From Paracoccaceae bacterium (GTDB lineage Bacteria > Pseudomonadota > Alphaproteobacteria > Rhodobacterales > Rhodobacteraceae), in contig REBU01000041.1 in assembly GCA_007692585.1 (NCBI GenBank), forward strand, positions 1 through 64,000: a DNA stretch of 64,000 nt, in the 5' to 3' direction. Below, piece after piece: positions 8,871 to 16,604 of this stretch (positions are counted from its first letter, which is position 1; every line of letters starts with the position of its first letter). Under the pieces are notes generated by a model. The model made no database searches, was not told the origin of the DNA, and saw only the letters and a program-made list of their open reading frames with translations. Both the position numbers and the translations under genes were made by a program.

Positions 8871-9479
8871 TCAGAACTCGATGCCATGCTGCGCTTTGAT
8901 CCCATCGCGGAAGGGATGCTTGACCATCGTCATTTCAGTGACCAGATCGGCGGCCTCGATCAATTCGGGCTTGGCGTTGCGCCCGGTCAGGCAAACATGC
9001 GTCATTGCCGGTTTGCGTGTCTGCAGGAAATCCACGACTTCGTCGATATCGAGATAATCGTAGCGCAATGCGATGTTAATTTCGTCGAGCAGCACGAAGC
9101 GGATCTCTGGGTCCAGAATCTGCTCCTGTGCCAGACGCCAACCGTTTTGGGCGGCCGCAATGTCGCGCTCGCGGTCCTGGGTTTCCCAGGTGAACCCTTC
9201 GCCCGACACGAAGAACCGGCAGTCTTTGGCGTGGCGCTCGCGCAGGAATGTTTTTTCGCCAGTGGCCCAGTTGCCCTTGATGAATTGCACCACCGCGCAG
9301 GGGATCCCATGCGCGATGCAGCGCATGATCATCCCGAAACCGGAAGAGGATTTGCCCTTCCCAGAGCCCGTATGCACGATGATCAGGCCCTTTTCTTCGG
9401 TCTTCGTCTTCATGATCTCGTCTCGCGCGGCCTTGATGCGCTTCATCTTCTCATTGTGACGGCGGGTCAGTTCATCCAT
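8871..9479 (-). CDS. cobO: Cob(I)yrinic acid a,c-diamide adenosyltransferase CobO
   Basis: A 202-residue CobO/BtuR-family enzyme transferring the 5'-deoxyadenosyl group of ATP to the Co(I) corrinoid. The P-loop-like motif 'HTGSGKGKSSSGFG' (about residues 36-49) is diagnostic, followed by 'VVQFIKGNW', 'FVLLDEINIAL' and 'HVCLTGRNA'. Length is normal. The ATG at 9479 follows 'AAAGGGAAG'. It sits between cobQ and two COG0523 GTPase genes, all on the minus strand. The spacing to the GTPase upstream is about 245 bp, so a separate promoter is possible. No cobalamin riboswitch core was found in that gap. Confidence 0.95.
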   Translation of the reverse strand: MDELTRRHNEKMKRIKAARDEIMKTKTEEKGLIIVHTGSGKGKSSSGFGMIMRCIAHGIPCAVVQFIKGNWATGEKTFLRERHAKDCRFFVSGEGFTWETQDRERDIAAAQNGWRLAQEQILDPEIRFVLLDEINIALRYDYLDIDEVVDFLQTRKPAMTHVCLTGRNAKPELIEAADLVTEMTMVKHPFRDGIKAQHGIEF

Positions 9480-9657
9480 CGGTCTTCCCTTTATAGGTGT
9501 GTCACGGCCTTGGCACTGGTCTGTGTGCGGGGTCGCCTGGCAAGAGGAAAGGAAAGGCGCGAGGTTGCTTTGTCAACCCACGCGCCGCTGCCCCCGTGTC
9601 CGAGTTCGTGTCCGTGCCGACGACATCAGGCAGCGCCACGCCGATGCGTTGGCGCGT

Positions 9658-9682
9658 CCCGCCGGTCAGACCGACCGGCGGG
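9658..9682. other. Perfect hairpin upstream of cobO
   Basis: A 10-bp perfect stem 'CCCGCCGGTC'/'GACCGGCGGG' with loop 'AGACC', followed on the plus strand by a G-run. It lies between the COG0523 GTPase gene and cobO. Neither strand has a T-tract after the stem, so it is at best a weak or Rho-assisted transcription barrier. Confidence 0.55.
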
Positions 9683-9725
9683 GGGGGGATCCGCGCGCCC
9701 TTGGGCTGTCTTTGGGCGAAACCTC

Positions 9726-10928
9726 TTACCTCGCCCCCCAGCGCGGAAACGGGTCGGGGAGTTGCGTCCAGTCACCCGGCGTGAAATCGCCCGCATGCAT
9801 CAGCGCCGCATTGAGCCGCGCGCAGATCGCCTCGCGGTCCATCTCGACCCCGATAAAAACAATCTCCTGCCGCCGGTCGCCCCAAGGCTCAACCCAGTTC
9901 TTCGCGATTTCGGCCTGCGCATCTGGGTGCTGTGGCAGCCGCTCCTCCGGGACCGAGGCCCACCAGCGGCCCAGCGGCGAAACCGAGGACATGGCACCTG
10001 CAAGGCTGAACTCGGCGGCCCAATCGGGCCGCGTAGCGATCCAGAAATGCCCTTTCGCGCGGATCACACCGGGCAAGGGGCCGTTCAGCACCTCATGCAC
10101 GCGGGCGGGGTGGAAGGGCGCGCGGGCATGAAAAACGAAGCTCGTGACGCCGTATTCCTCGGTCTCGGGCGTGTGATTGGCGAAACCGTAAAGCTCTTTC
10201 GCCCACATCGGATGTTCCTGTGCGCGCTCGAAATCAAACCGGCCTGTGTCAAGGATGGCATCCGAGGCGACATCCGAATGCGTGGTCTCGATGATCTTGG
10301 CATCGCCGTTCAGCGCCCGGATGATCTTGCGCGCGGCATCGACCCGCGCGGGGCCAGCATCCGCGCATTTGTTCAGGATGATGACATTGGCAAATTCGAT
10401 CTGCTCGGTCAGCAGCGTGACAAGACTGCGGTCATCCTCATCGCCCAAGGACTCGCCCCGGTCACGCAGGAAATCATGGCTGGAGAAATCCTTGAGCAGG
10501 TTCACCGCATCCACCACCGTCACCATCGTATCCAGCCGCGCCACATCCGACAGGCTGGCGTCATTCTCATCGCGGAAATCGAACGTCGCGGCGACAGGCA
10601 GCGGCTCGGAAATGCCGGTCGACTCGATCAGCAGATAGTCAAACCGCCCCTCGGACGCCAGCCGCCGGACCTCTTGCAGCAGATCATCGCGCAAAGTGCA
10701 GCAGATGCAGCCATTGCTCATCTCGACCAGCTTTTCGTCCGCGCGCGACAGCTCTGCCCCCTCGCGGATCAGATCAGCGTCGATATTGACCTCGGACATG
10801 TCATTGACGATCACCGCCACGCGGCGGCCTTCGCGGTTGTTCAGAACGCGGTTGAGAAGCGTCGTCTTGCCTGCGCCAAGAAAGCCGGACAGAACCGTGA
10901 CAGGCAGGCGTTTATCCTGAATATTCAT
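9726..10928 (-). CDS. COG0523 metal-chaperone-type GTPase (second of the pair)
   Basis: A 400-residue CobW/COG0523 G3E-family GTPase. Walker A is '[12 protein letters not shown]' and the metal-binding 'CICC' motif sits in '[14 protein letters not shown]'. '[11 protein letters not shown]' and the base-specificity 'NKCAD' follow. The C-terminal CobW_C domain includes '[14 protein letters not shown]'. Family members deliver zinc or cobalt to apo-proteins, and the form with this C-terminus resembles the ZigA/ZagA zinc-limitation type. The start ATG at 10928 is preferred over the track's GTG at 10934 because 'GAGGTG' lies just upstream of it. It follows another COG0523 gene by 69 bp, and both sit behind a Zur-box-like palindrome, which favours a zinc role over a cobalamin one despite the neighbouring cob genes. 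Confidence 0.9.
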   Translation of the reverse strand: MNIQDKRLPVTVLSGFLGAGKTTLLNRVLNNREGRRVAVIVNDMSEVNIDADLIREGAELSRADEKLVEMSNGCICCTLRDDLLQEVRRLASEGRFDYLLIESTGISEPLPVAATFDFRDENDASLSDVARLDTMVTVVDAVNLLKDFSSHDFLRDRGESLGDEDDRSLVTLLTEQIEFANVIILNKCADAGPARVDAARKIIRALNGDAKIIETTHSDVASDAILDTGRFDFERAQEHPMWAKELYGFANHTPETEEYGVTSFVFHARAPFHPARVHEVLNGPLPGVIRAKGHFWIATRPDWAAEFSLAGAMSSVSPLGRWWASVPEERLPQHPDAQAEIAKNWVEPWGDRRQEIVFIGVEMDREAICARLNAALMHAGDFTPGDWTQLPDPFPRWGAR

Positions 10929-10997
10929 ATGCACCTCGGCGATGGTTGGAATTGCGCAACTGCGTCGTCTGCGCGGAGATTTCAGTCGGGACGGCCA

Positions 10998-12104
10998 TCA
11001 GGCCAGCTGATCCTGAGCCGGGATTGCAAGCCCCAGCGCCTCTGGGCCGTGGCGCAGCAAGGCAAGGCTTTCTTCCAGCTCCGCGCGCGGCATATCCCGC
11101 GCGATGATGACGACGCGACTTGTCGGCTCTGTCCGGGGCAGGTGCGTCAGGGGCACGGGCGGGTCGAACAGGGATTGCACGCCATGAAAGGCGAAAGGGT
11201 GATCGCAACCTTCGATATACGCGATCCCCTTCATGCGCAGGATCTTGTCACCGCGCAGGGCGATCAGCGTATCAAGCCAGAAATCGAAGCGCTCGGCCGG
11301 GATCGGATCGGTCAGCGTGATCGAGGCTGTGGTGATCCTGCCATCGCGGGTGTGGTGCGACGCGGCAGGCTGCGCCGGCGCAGCTGTGCCGGGGCGTGTC
11401 AGACCCGACAATCCTTCCAGCGGCGCGGGGGCAGGCCGGGTTTGCGGGGCCGCCAGCCAGTCCAGCGCCTGCCGCGGCGATGTGGCGCGGCGCAGGCGGC
11501 CTGGCCCCAGAACGGCCTGTGCAGGCACCGTGCCTTTGTCCGCCGTCAGGCGCGGCGCGCCGGGGTTCAGCTGGTCCAGCCGCAATTGCAGCGCCGCGAT
11601 GGTGCGGGCATCCGCCAGATCGGATTTGGTCACGATGATCCGGTCGGCCATGGCGACCTGCGCCTGCGCTTCCAGATGCTGATCCAGCGTCGCGGTGGCG
11701 AGAACCGCATCCACGGCGGTCACGATCCCGTCGAAGACATAATTTGCGGACAGCACCGGATCGATCAGCAGTGTGTGATGGATCGGGCCGGGATCTGCCA
11801 GGCCAGTCGTCTCGATCACCAGCCGGTCGAAGGCCAGTTCCTGGCGCAGGCGCCGGGCGAAAAGCGCGCTCAGCGTCTTGGACAGATCGCCCCGGATCGA
11901 ACAGCAGATGCACCCTGCAGGCATCAGGACAACATCCTCGGCGGCTGTTTCGATCAGATCATGGTCGAGCCCGGCCTCGCCGAATTCATTGACCACAACC
12001 GCAATCCGCCCGGCCGCCGGATCGCGCAGAAGGTGATTGAGGATCGTGGTCTTGCCCGCCCCCAGAAAGCCGGTAAGCAACGTGACAGGGATCGGATCAT
12101 GCAT
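10998..12104 (-). CDS. COG0523 metal-chaperone-type GTPase (first of the pair)
   Basis: A 368-residue G3E GTPase distinct from its neighbour. '[15 protein letters not shown]' is the P-loop, 'PAGCICCSIRGDL' holds the CxCC metal site, 'VIETTGLADPGP' is switch/Walker B and 'VTKSDLADA' gives base recognition. A His/Ala/Pro-rich linker precedes the C-terminal CobW_C region ('ILRMKGIAYIEG'). It is the first gene after the divergent intergenic region with the palindrome 'GTTATATTATAAC', and zinc-dependent repression is the obvious prediction. CobW itself is a member of this family and the gene sits next to cobO/cobQ, so a cobalt role stays possible. Confidence 0.9.
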   Translation of the reverse strand: MHDPIPVTLLTGFLGAGKTTILNHLLRDPAAGRIAVVVNEFGEAGLDHDLIETAAEDVVLMPAGCICCSIRGDLSKTLSALFARRLRQELAFDRLVIETTGLADPGPIHHTLLIDPVLSANYVFDGIVTAVDAVLATATLDQHLEAQAQVAMADRIIVTKSDLADARTIAALQLRLDQLNPGAPRLTADKGTVPAQAVLGPGRLRRATSPRQALDWLAAPQTRPAPAPLEGLSGLTRPGTAAPAQPAASHHTRDGRITTASITLTDPIPAERFDFWLDTLIALRGDKILRMKGIAYIEGCDHPFAFHGVQSLFDPPVPLTHLPRTEPTSRVVIIARDMPRAELEESLALLRHGPEALGLAIPAQDQLA

Positions 12105-12143
12105 GATGGGCCTCCGGGTTGCACAATTGGGCCGGGTGTGATT

Positions 12144-12156
12144 GTTATATTATAAC
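12144..12156. promoter_or_regulatory. Zur-box-like operator
   Basis: The palindrome 'GTTATATTATAAC' (6-bp arms, 1-nt centre) is an AT-rich island in GC-rich DNA, 40 bp upstream of the first COG0523 start and 80 bp upstream of the divergent small gene. It resembles the 'GTTATAnTATAAC'-like boxes bound by the zinc repressor Zur in alphaproteobacteria, and COG0523 genes are classic Zur targets. Confidence 0.65.
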
Positions 12157-12235
12157 GCAACCCAAGACAAGGCCGGGCGATGCTCGATTGCATCCATTTC
12201 CCCGACATCATCGCAGACCTTGCGCGCGGGGCCAG

Positions 12236-12505
12236 ATGAGCCTTGCCCAAGCCCTGCGTCAGCGCAGCGCGGAGCTGTGGCATGTCCAGCGCATCAAGCG
12301 GCTTGTGCGTGACAGGTTCGATCTGGGGCCGCATGCGCTGATCCGCGTCGAGCAGATGCCATGCAAGGACGGGCTGTGTCCGGGGCCGGTCACGCAGATC
12401 ACAGTCCTGTCGGTTGCGCTGACGCGCCGCAGCTTTGCGCTGCATCGCCCCCTCGCCGCGATCACGGCCGCCGAGCTTGCAGAGCTTGATTTCCTCGACA
12501 GTTGA
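12236..12505 (+). CDS. Conserved small protein paired with COG0523 GTPases
   Basis: An 89-residue protein, 'MSLAQALRQRSAELWHVQRI' onward, with a central Cys-containing motif 'EQMPCKDGLCPG'. I recognise this as a small conserved alphaproteobacterial family (motif like 'CxDPGCPxxxT'), seen beside COG0523 GTPases; its function is unknown. The track start at 12119 would read through the operator; the ATG at 12236 fits the family. It is divergent from the GTPase genes and shares their palindrome, so it may be co-regulated and serve as a metal-linked client or partner (inference). Confidence 0.7.
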   Translation: MSLAQALRQRSAELWHVQRIKRLVRDRFDLGPHALIRVEQMPCKDGLCPGPVTQITVLSVALTRRSFALHRPLAAITAAELAELDFLDS

Positions 12506-12644
12506 CAAATCCGATTCTTTTAGTCAAGAAAGGGGCCGCGCCTAGCCACAACCCCGTTGCAGCCCGGCTTTCCTTCATATCTCCAGGGCTGACCGCAATG
12601 ACTGATGTTGAATATCTGACCCCTATCGCGAGGGCCGTGTCGTG

Positions 12645-12809
12645 ATGGCCAAGATCCAGGACCAGACAGAGCGCAGCTGGCCCGACTGCATCCCGCTGCA
12701 TCAGGCGCTTGATCTGACGGCGCGGGGCAATGTCGCTCATATCGACCTCAGCGGGCAGGTCTATACCCTGCGCATCACGCGCGCGGGCAAGCTGATTCTC
12801 ACCAAGTAA
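12645..12809 (+). CDS. hemP: HemP-family hemin uptake protein (too short for the ORF track)
   Basis: A 54-residue protein translated by hand from the ATG at 12645. The C-terminal half, '...IDLSGQVYTLRITRAGKLI' ending 'LTK', matches the HemP family (typically 'hxGxxYxLRxTrxGKLILTK'). HemP is a small protein tied to hemin uptake loci and, in some proteobacteria, acts as an activator of the hemin receptor genes. No hemin receptor or hmu transporter gene lies nearby. It stands before a DUF1289 gene and near a dps gene with an Irr-like box, a plausible iron-related neighbourhood. Confidence 0.85.
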   Translation: MAKIQDQTERSWPDCIPLHQALDLTARGNVAHIDLSGQVYTLRITRAGKLILTK

Positions 12810-12854
12810 CCCAGCCGCGTCCCGCATTGCCGGGCGCTGTCAGGACAAAAAAGC

Positions 12855-13094
12855 ATGAGCAAACTTCCCTCCCCCTGCATCGGTGTCTGCAAGTTCAAGC
12901 GCGAAGGGCACTGCATCGGCTGTTCGATGACCAAAGCGCAGAAATCCCTGTTCAAGACCCTGAAGAAGGAAAAGCACCAGCACGCCTTTATTGGCATGCT
13001 GGTGCATCAGCAGGGCGATCTGGGCAAATACAGCCACTGGCCCAAAGCCTATGAGCGGCGCTGCGACAAGAAAGGCGTGAAAAGCCCGATCTGA
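12855..13094 (+). CDS. DUF1289-family cysteine-rich small protein
   Basis: A 79-residue protein. The N-terminal 'SPCIGVCKFKREGHCIGCSM' pattern (C-x3-C-x7-C-x2-C) is the DUF1289 signature, likely a metal-binding knuckle. The C-terminal half is basic and His-rich. The family's function is unknown. It starts 45 bp after hemP on the same strand and probably shares its transcript. Confidence 0.8.
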   Translation: MSKLPSPCIGVCKFKREGHCIGCSMTKAQKSLFKTLKKEKHQHAFIGMLVHQQGDLGKYSHWPKAYERRCDKKGVKSPI

Positions 13095-13109
13095 CGCAGG
13101 CCCGCCGCC

Positions 13110-13580
13110 TCAGCCCAGATGGGCCCGCAAGAGCCAGACAAATTTCTCGTGGGTCTGCCCGCGCGCGATGCACAGATCCTGTGTCAGCAGATCGCCATGC
13201 TCTTCCGCGACGGACGCCGTCCCGGCGAGGGTCGCGGCCAGTGTCTCCTGCGCCTTGGCCAAGGCGTCGATCATGGCTTCGGCTTTGGCGTGACCATCAT
13301 GCTCGACCACTTTCGAGCGTTTGAGCATCGCGGCCAGCTGCCCTTCCGCATGGCCACCCAAAGCCTTGATGCGCTCGGCAAGATCATCTTGCGCGGCAAA
13401 ATGGTCTTCGTAGATTGTCTGAAACAGCGCGTGCAGCGGGCCAAAGGCCATGCCCGTGACGTTCCAGTGAAAATTTTGTGCCAACATCGTGGTCACGGCC
13501 GTTTCCGCGACGCATTGGTTCAGCGCCTCGCAGACGGCTTCCTTGGCAGAGAGTGTCAGTTGTGCTGCGGTCTGGGTCAT
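13110..13580 (-). CDS. dps: Dps-type ferritin-like DNA-protection protein
   Basis: A 156-residue four-helix ferritin-like protein that oxidises and stores Fe(II) at dimer interfaces using H2O2. The ferroxidase-centre signature is visible: 'NFHWNVTG' (His) and, 26 residues on, 'YEDHFAAQDDLAERI' (Asp/Glu). The ATG at 13580 is preferred over the track's TTG. The gene converges on the DUF1289 gene with a 15-bp gap between their stops. An Irr-box-like palindrome lies about 120 bp upstream, suggesting iron/heme control. Confidence 0.9.
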   Translation of the reverse strand: MTQTAAQLTLSAKEAVCEALNQCVAETAVTTMLAQNFHWNVTGMAFGPLHALFQTIYEDHFAAQDDLAERIKALGGHAEGQLAAMLKRSKVVEHDGHAKAEAMIDALAKAQETLAATLAGTASVAEEHGDLLTQDLCIARGQTHEKFVWLLRAHLG

Positions 13581-13698
13581 CAACCCTTCCCCCTTGAATG
13601 TTGTTTCATGGAATCCCGAACGACGAACCTGGCTGGCGATGGCTGGCTATCCGTCTTGACAACGAAGATAGCGCGGCGCGGTTCCGGGTTCAAGATAA

Positions 13699-13715
13699 AT
13701 TAGAAAGATTCTAAT
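13699..13715. promoter_or_regulatory. Irr-box (iron control element)-like palindrome
   Basis: 'ATTAGAAAGATTCTAAT' is a perfect 7-3-7 inverted repeat. It resembles the iron control element bound by the heme-responsive Fur-family regulator Irr in alphaproteobacteria ('TTAGAAnnnTTCTAA' type). It lies about 120 bp upstream of dps. Irr or its relatives control iron storage genes in this class. Confidence 0.65.
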
Positions 13716-14481
13716 CGTGAGCGTTTCACTTGCCGTATCCTGCCATGCAGCGCACCCGCTCTCAGGTCAGCCAGCCCACCGGGCGGCGCATGCGATGCGG
13801 CAGGCGCGCGCAACAGAAAGGCCGCGCTGGCACGATCATCGCGCGCGATTGCGGCAAAGAGCGACAGAAGCCAGGTTTCATCGAAGGACCGCTCAGGGGC
13901 TGGCAAGTGATGGATCAAAGGCCCGTTTGGCAGCGCCTGCGCGAGAATGCGCGGGCAGAGACATGACCACTCCTTGGCCGATGAGACATAAACTCCAGGG
14001 GGCAAATCCCCAAAAGCGACTCTTTTGCCGACAATTTCAGTCAGAAAACAGATCACTTTTTGCAACATGTTGTCTGTAAATGCCTTTGGCCCGCGCGCGA
14101 CTGGCTCGGGTCGATACGGACAGCCAACGAAAAATGCGCGCAGACGGAGGCGTATTTTGAAAACATTGCCGACCTTGTTGCCGCGCGGGAAGCCGGTGGC
14201 GCTGGTGCAGGCGCGTTTTGCGACCGCTTGCATCAGGAAGGGGCGCTAAGCAACAGCGGTCAATCCACAACTCCCATAGCCCGGTATCAAGCCCATTCAG
14301 GCAGTCACAGGCGGTAGTTTCGGCGGAAATTGACGAAAGCGTTTCCAGCAGCAGATCTTGCAAGCGGTCGGGCATGGGGCGTGTCCAGAGTGAGGATGCG
14401 TATTGCCGGGCCGCCTGAGTGGCATAATTCCCGACATAAACACTCGACTAAAACAAGGAAAAACTGCGCACACTGCGGCTG
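13716..14481. other. Intergenic region without a supported gene
   Basis: About 770 bp between the Irr-like box and the RibD-type gene. The longest ORF (13700..14233, minus, 177 aa) ends inside the palindrome, has mixed Cys/Arg-rich composition in its first half and no recognised domain. The GC content dips around 14020-14060. I see no tRNA or clear hairpin. Confidence 0.45.
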
Positions 14482-15369
14482 TCAGCTCTCTGCCGTCAGA
14501 TTGGCCGCCACCCCGACTTTCGCTGAAAACCCGGATCTGGGGGCAGAGGGCAGGCCCGCGCCCGCATGACCATGAACTGGCGACGCAGCCCCCACAGCAT
14601 CGTCTGACAACGCACAGTCAAACAGAACATCCGTCCCCAGCGAAAACACCCGCGTTTCAGGGCGGATGCAATCGGCAAGCCGCAATTCGGGCCGCTGCGT
14701 CGTCAGCGCGGCCGGGCCTGCGCCGATCAGCAGCGGGGCCACAGCGACATGCAACCGCTTGAGCAAGCGCGCCTCCAGAAACCGGGAAATGGTGATCCCG
14801 CCGCCTTCGATCAGCAGGCTGTGCACCCCTGCCTCGCGCAACACCTGCAGGACGCTGCGCGCCGGGAAAAACCGCTCACCCAGCGGCATGCGGATCACTT
14901 CGACCCCGGCGGGCCGCGCCCGGTTGACCGCCTGAATGACGATCCGGCGCACCCCGTCATCGCGCAGCATCGGCGCATCATCGGGCAGCCTGCCGCGCGG
15001 GTCGATCACGATCCGCGCCGGGTTGGGACCGGGACAGAGCCGGACCGTCAGCCGCGGATCATCGTGCAAGGCCGTGCCGACCCCGATCACCACACCATCG
15101 ACCAGCGCGCGCAACCGGTGCAGATGCGCCAGCCCGCCTTGCCCCGACACATCGCGCGCATCCCCTGCCACCGTCGCGATCCGCCCGTCCAGCGACTGGC
15201 CGATCTGGGCGACGATCGCGGGGCCAAGATCACGGCGCGCAAGCGGGCCGTAAAGGGCCAGGGCTGCCTGTTCCCCCGCGCTCCACACGCCGCAACAGGC
15301 GCAGGCCTGACCCGCCCGCACCGCCAGAAGACGGTCCCAGACGCGCGGTGTGACATCGAGTGACTGCAT
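14482..15369 (-). CDS. RibD C-terminal-type (pyrimidine) reductase
   Basis: A 295-residue protein with the RibD_C/dihydrofolate-reductase-like fold: 'QIGQSLDGRIA', 'VDGVVIGVGTALHDDPRLTVR', 'ARIVIDPRGRLP' and 'LLIEGGGITISRFLEA' are family hallmarks. The N-terminal deaminase domain of full RibD is missing, replaced by about 65 residues with a 'CACCG' motif. Such enzymes use NADPH to reduce the ribosyl or pterin-like part of pathway intermediates. The track start at 15474 is too early; the ATG at 15369 lies 14 bp after the methyltransferase stop. It is last in a four-gene operon with a PTPS-like enzyme, so it is probably a dedicated reductase for a pteridine or deazaflavin-like product, not riboflavin. 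Confidence 0.82.
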   Translation of the reverse strand: MQSLDVTPRVWDRLLAVRAGQACACCGVWSAGEQAALALYGPLARRDLGPAIVAQIGQSLDGRIATVAGDARDVSGQGGLAHLHRLRALVDGVVIGVGTALHDDPRLTVRLCPGPNPARIVIDPRGRLPDDAPMLRDDGVRRIVIQAVNRARPAGVEVIRMPLGERFFPARSVLQVLREAGVHSLLIEGGGITISRFLEARLLKRLHVAVAPLLIGAGPAALTTQRPELRLADCIRPETRVFSLGTDVLFDCALSDDAVGAASPVHGHAGAGLPSAPRSGFSAKVGVAANLTAES

Positions 15370-15383
15370 TCCGGTTCTCCTTT

Positions 15384-16181
15384 TCAGACCACGCCCAAGG
15401 CCTGCGCCGCTTGGCCCGGCGGCACGGCCAGCAGGTCGCTGTGTCCGATCCGGCACGCCGACTGCGCGATGCACGCCCTGCGCCGGGCAAGCCAGTCGCG
15501 CGCCTCTGCCGCCCCGGCCTCAGTGGCGGCATCGCCGACGCCGCCGAGAAACGCGTCCTGCAACGCGGCCTGATCCGGCCCCAGTTGCCAGGGACTGTCC
15601 GCCTCATGCAGCACATAGCCCTGATCCGCGAAAATGCGACCTGCCGCAGCACGCGCTTCCGGCCCCAGCGCAGGGCCAAACCCCTTGTCGCCCCGCTGAT
15701 GCGCATTGAACGCGGCCACAACAGCGCCATCCGCGCGGTCGGCAGGATCCCAGCCCATGACACCATCATAGGACAGGGCCGCGTAGAACGGCAGGCCACG
15801 CGCGGCCAGACGCTGCGCCAGCCCCGCAAGCCATGCCTCGCTGCACAGATCCAGCAGCGCCGAGGCTGTGACCAGCGTCGCGTCCACCAGCGGCAGCGCA
15901 TCCAGATCGGTCAGATCGCAGATATGGGTCTGCATATTCGCCCCGCCTGCACGCTCTGCCGCCTGCGCCAGTAAATTCGCGTCATGGTCGACCAGATGCC
16001 AGCGCGCACCGGGCCCCATATCCGCCCCGAGCGCGCGCAGCGTCGAGCCTGTGCCACTGCCCAGATCGACAATCACCGGCCGCGCCCCGGCCACGCGCAC
16101 GGCCTGCAGTGCAAGCGCGCGGTCGCGTGCGGCGTGATCGGCGGGTTCGCGCAAGCTCAGCCATTCGGCGGAAAACCCCAT
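15384..16181 (-). CDS. Class I SAM-dependent methyltransferase
   Basis: A 265-residue protein with the Rossmann SAM-binding motif 'VIVDLGSGTGSTLRAL' (about residues 36-51) followed by 'WHLVDHDANLL' (acidic loop) and 'ICDLTDLDALPLVDATLVTAS'. The substrate cannot be read from the sequence. It sits three bases after the PTPS-like gene and 14 bp before the RibD-type reductase gene, so it most likely methylates the product of that pathway. Confidence 0.85.
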   Translation of the reverse strand: MGFSAEWLSLREPADHAARDRALALQAVRVAGARPVIVDLGSGTGSTLRALGADMGPGARWHLVDHDANLLAQAAERAGGANMQTHICDLTDLDALPLVDATLVTASALLDLCSEAWLAGLAQRLAARGLPFYAALSYDGVMGWDPADRADGAVVAAFNAHQRGDKGFGPALGPEARAAAGRIFADQGYVLHEADSPWQLGPDQAALQDAFLGGVGDAATEAGAAEARDWLARRRACIAQSACRIGHSDLLAVPPGQAAQALGVV

Positions 16182-16184
16182 GGC

Positions 16185-16580
16185 TCAGATCTCGGCCTCG
16201 AACCAGCCGCGCGCGACATGGCTTTCATGCAAGGTGATGCGCAAGCGCTTGACGCGGCCGTTATCCTTCAGCGCGCCCGCGCGCAGCTTCGCGGCCAGCT
16301 CTCTGAAGATATGCCCCGACAGAAATTCGGTGGTCGTGAAGATGCCCTTGAACTGCGCCTCATCATCGAGGTTCTTGTAGCGCAACGGCTCCAGCACCTG
16401 CGCCAGCGCCTCGATCGCAAGCCCGATATCGACGACCAGACCATGCTCATCAATGTCATCCGTGAAGAATGCCGCATCCACAGTAAAGGTCGCCCCATGC
16501 ACACCCTGCGCGGGGCCGAAGACCGGGGACGGAAAGGAATGTGCGATCATGATATGGTCGCGAACTTCGACAGCGTACAT
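16185..16580 (-). CDS. 6-pyruvoyl-tetrahydropterin synthase / QueD-like enzyme
   Basis: A 131-residue T-fold protein. N-terminal 'VRDHIMIAHSF' gives the first zinc-ligand His, 'VHGATFTVDAAFF' the next region, 'HGLVVDIGLAIEAL' is characteristic of the family, and 'NLDD' and 'TTTEFLSGHIF' follow. Members act on dihydroneopterin triphosphate. No other queuosine gene is nearby and the partners are a dehydrogenase, methyltransferase and RibD-type reductase, so a specialised pterin pathway is more likely than queuosine. The ATG at 16580 is 24 bp after the dehydrogenase stop. Confidence 0.83.
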   Translation of the reverse strand: MYAVEVRDHIMIAHSFPSPVFGPAQGVHGATFTVDAAFFTDDIDEHGLVVDIGLAIEALAQVLEPLRYKNLDDEAQFKGIFTTTEFLSGHIFRELAAKLRAGALKDNGRVKRLRITLHESHVARGWFEAEI

Positions 16581-16604
16581 GGAAAGACCCCTTGATGGTG
16601 GTTG

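Noticed and set aside
9480-9725. Cobalamin riboswitch upstream of cobO
   Set aside because: The minus-strand sequence has a hairpin but no conserved B12-box or catalytic core.
8784-12155. 1123-residue plus-strand ORF across cobO and both COG0523 genes
   Set aside because: It is antisense to well-conserved genes; its composition (His/Gln/Arg-rich) is the GC-rich shadow of their codons.
13700-14233. 177-residue minus-strand ORF upstream of dps
   Set aside because: It ends inside the Irr-like palindrome, has no recognised domain and mixed composition.
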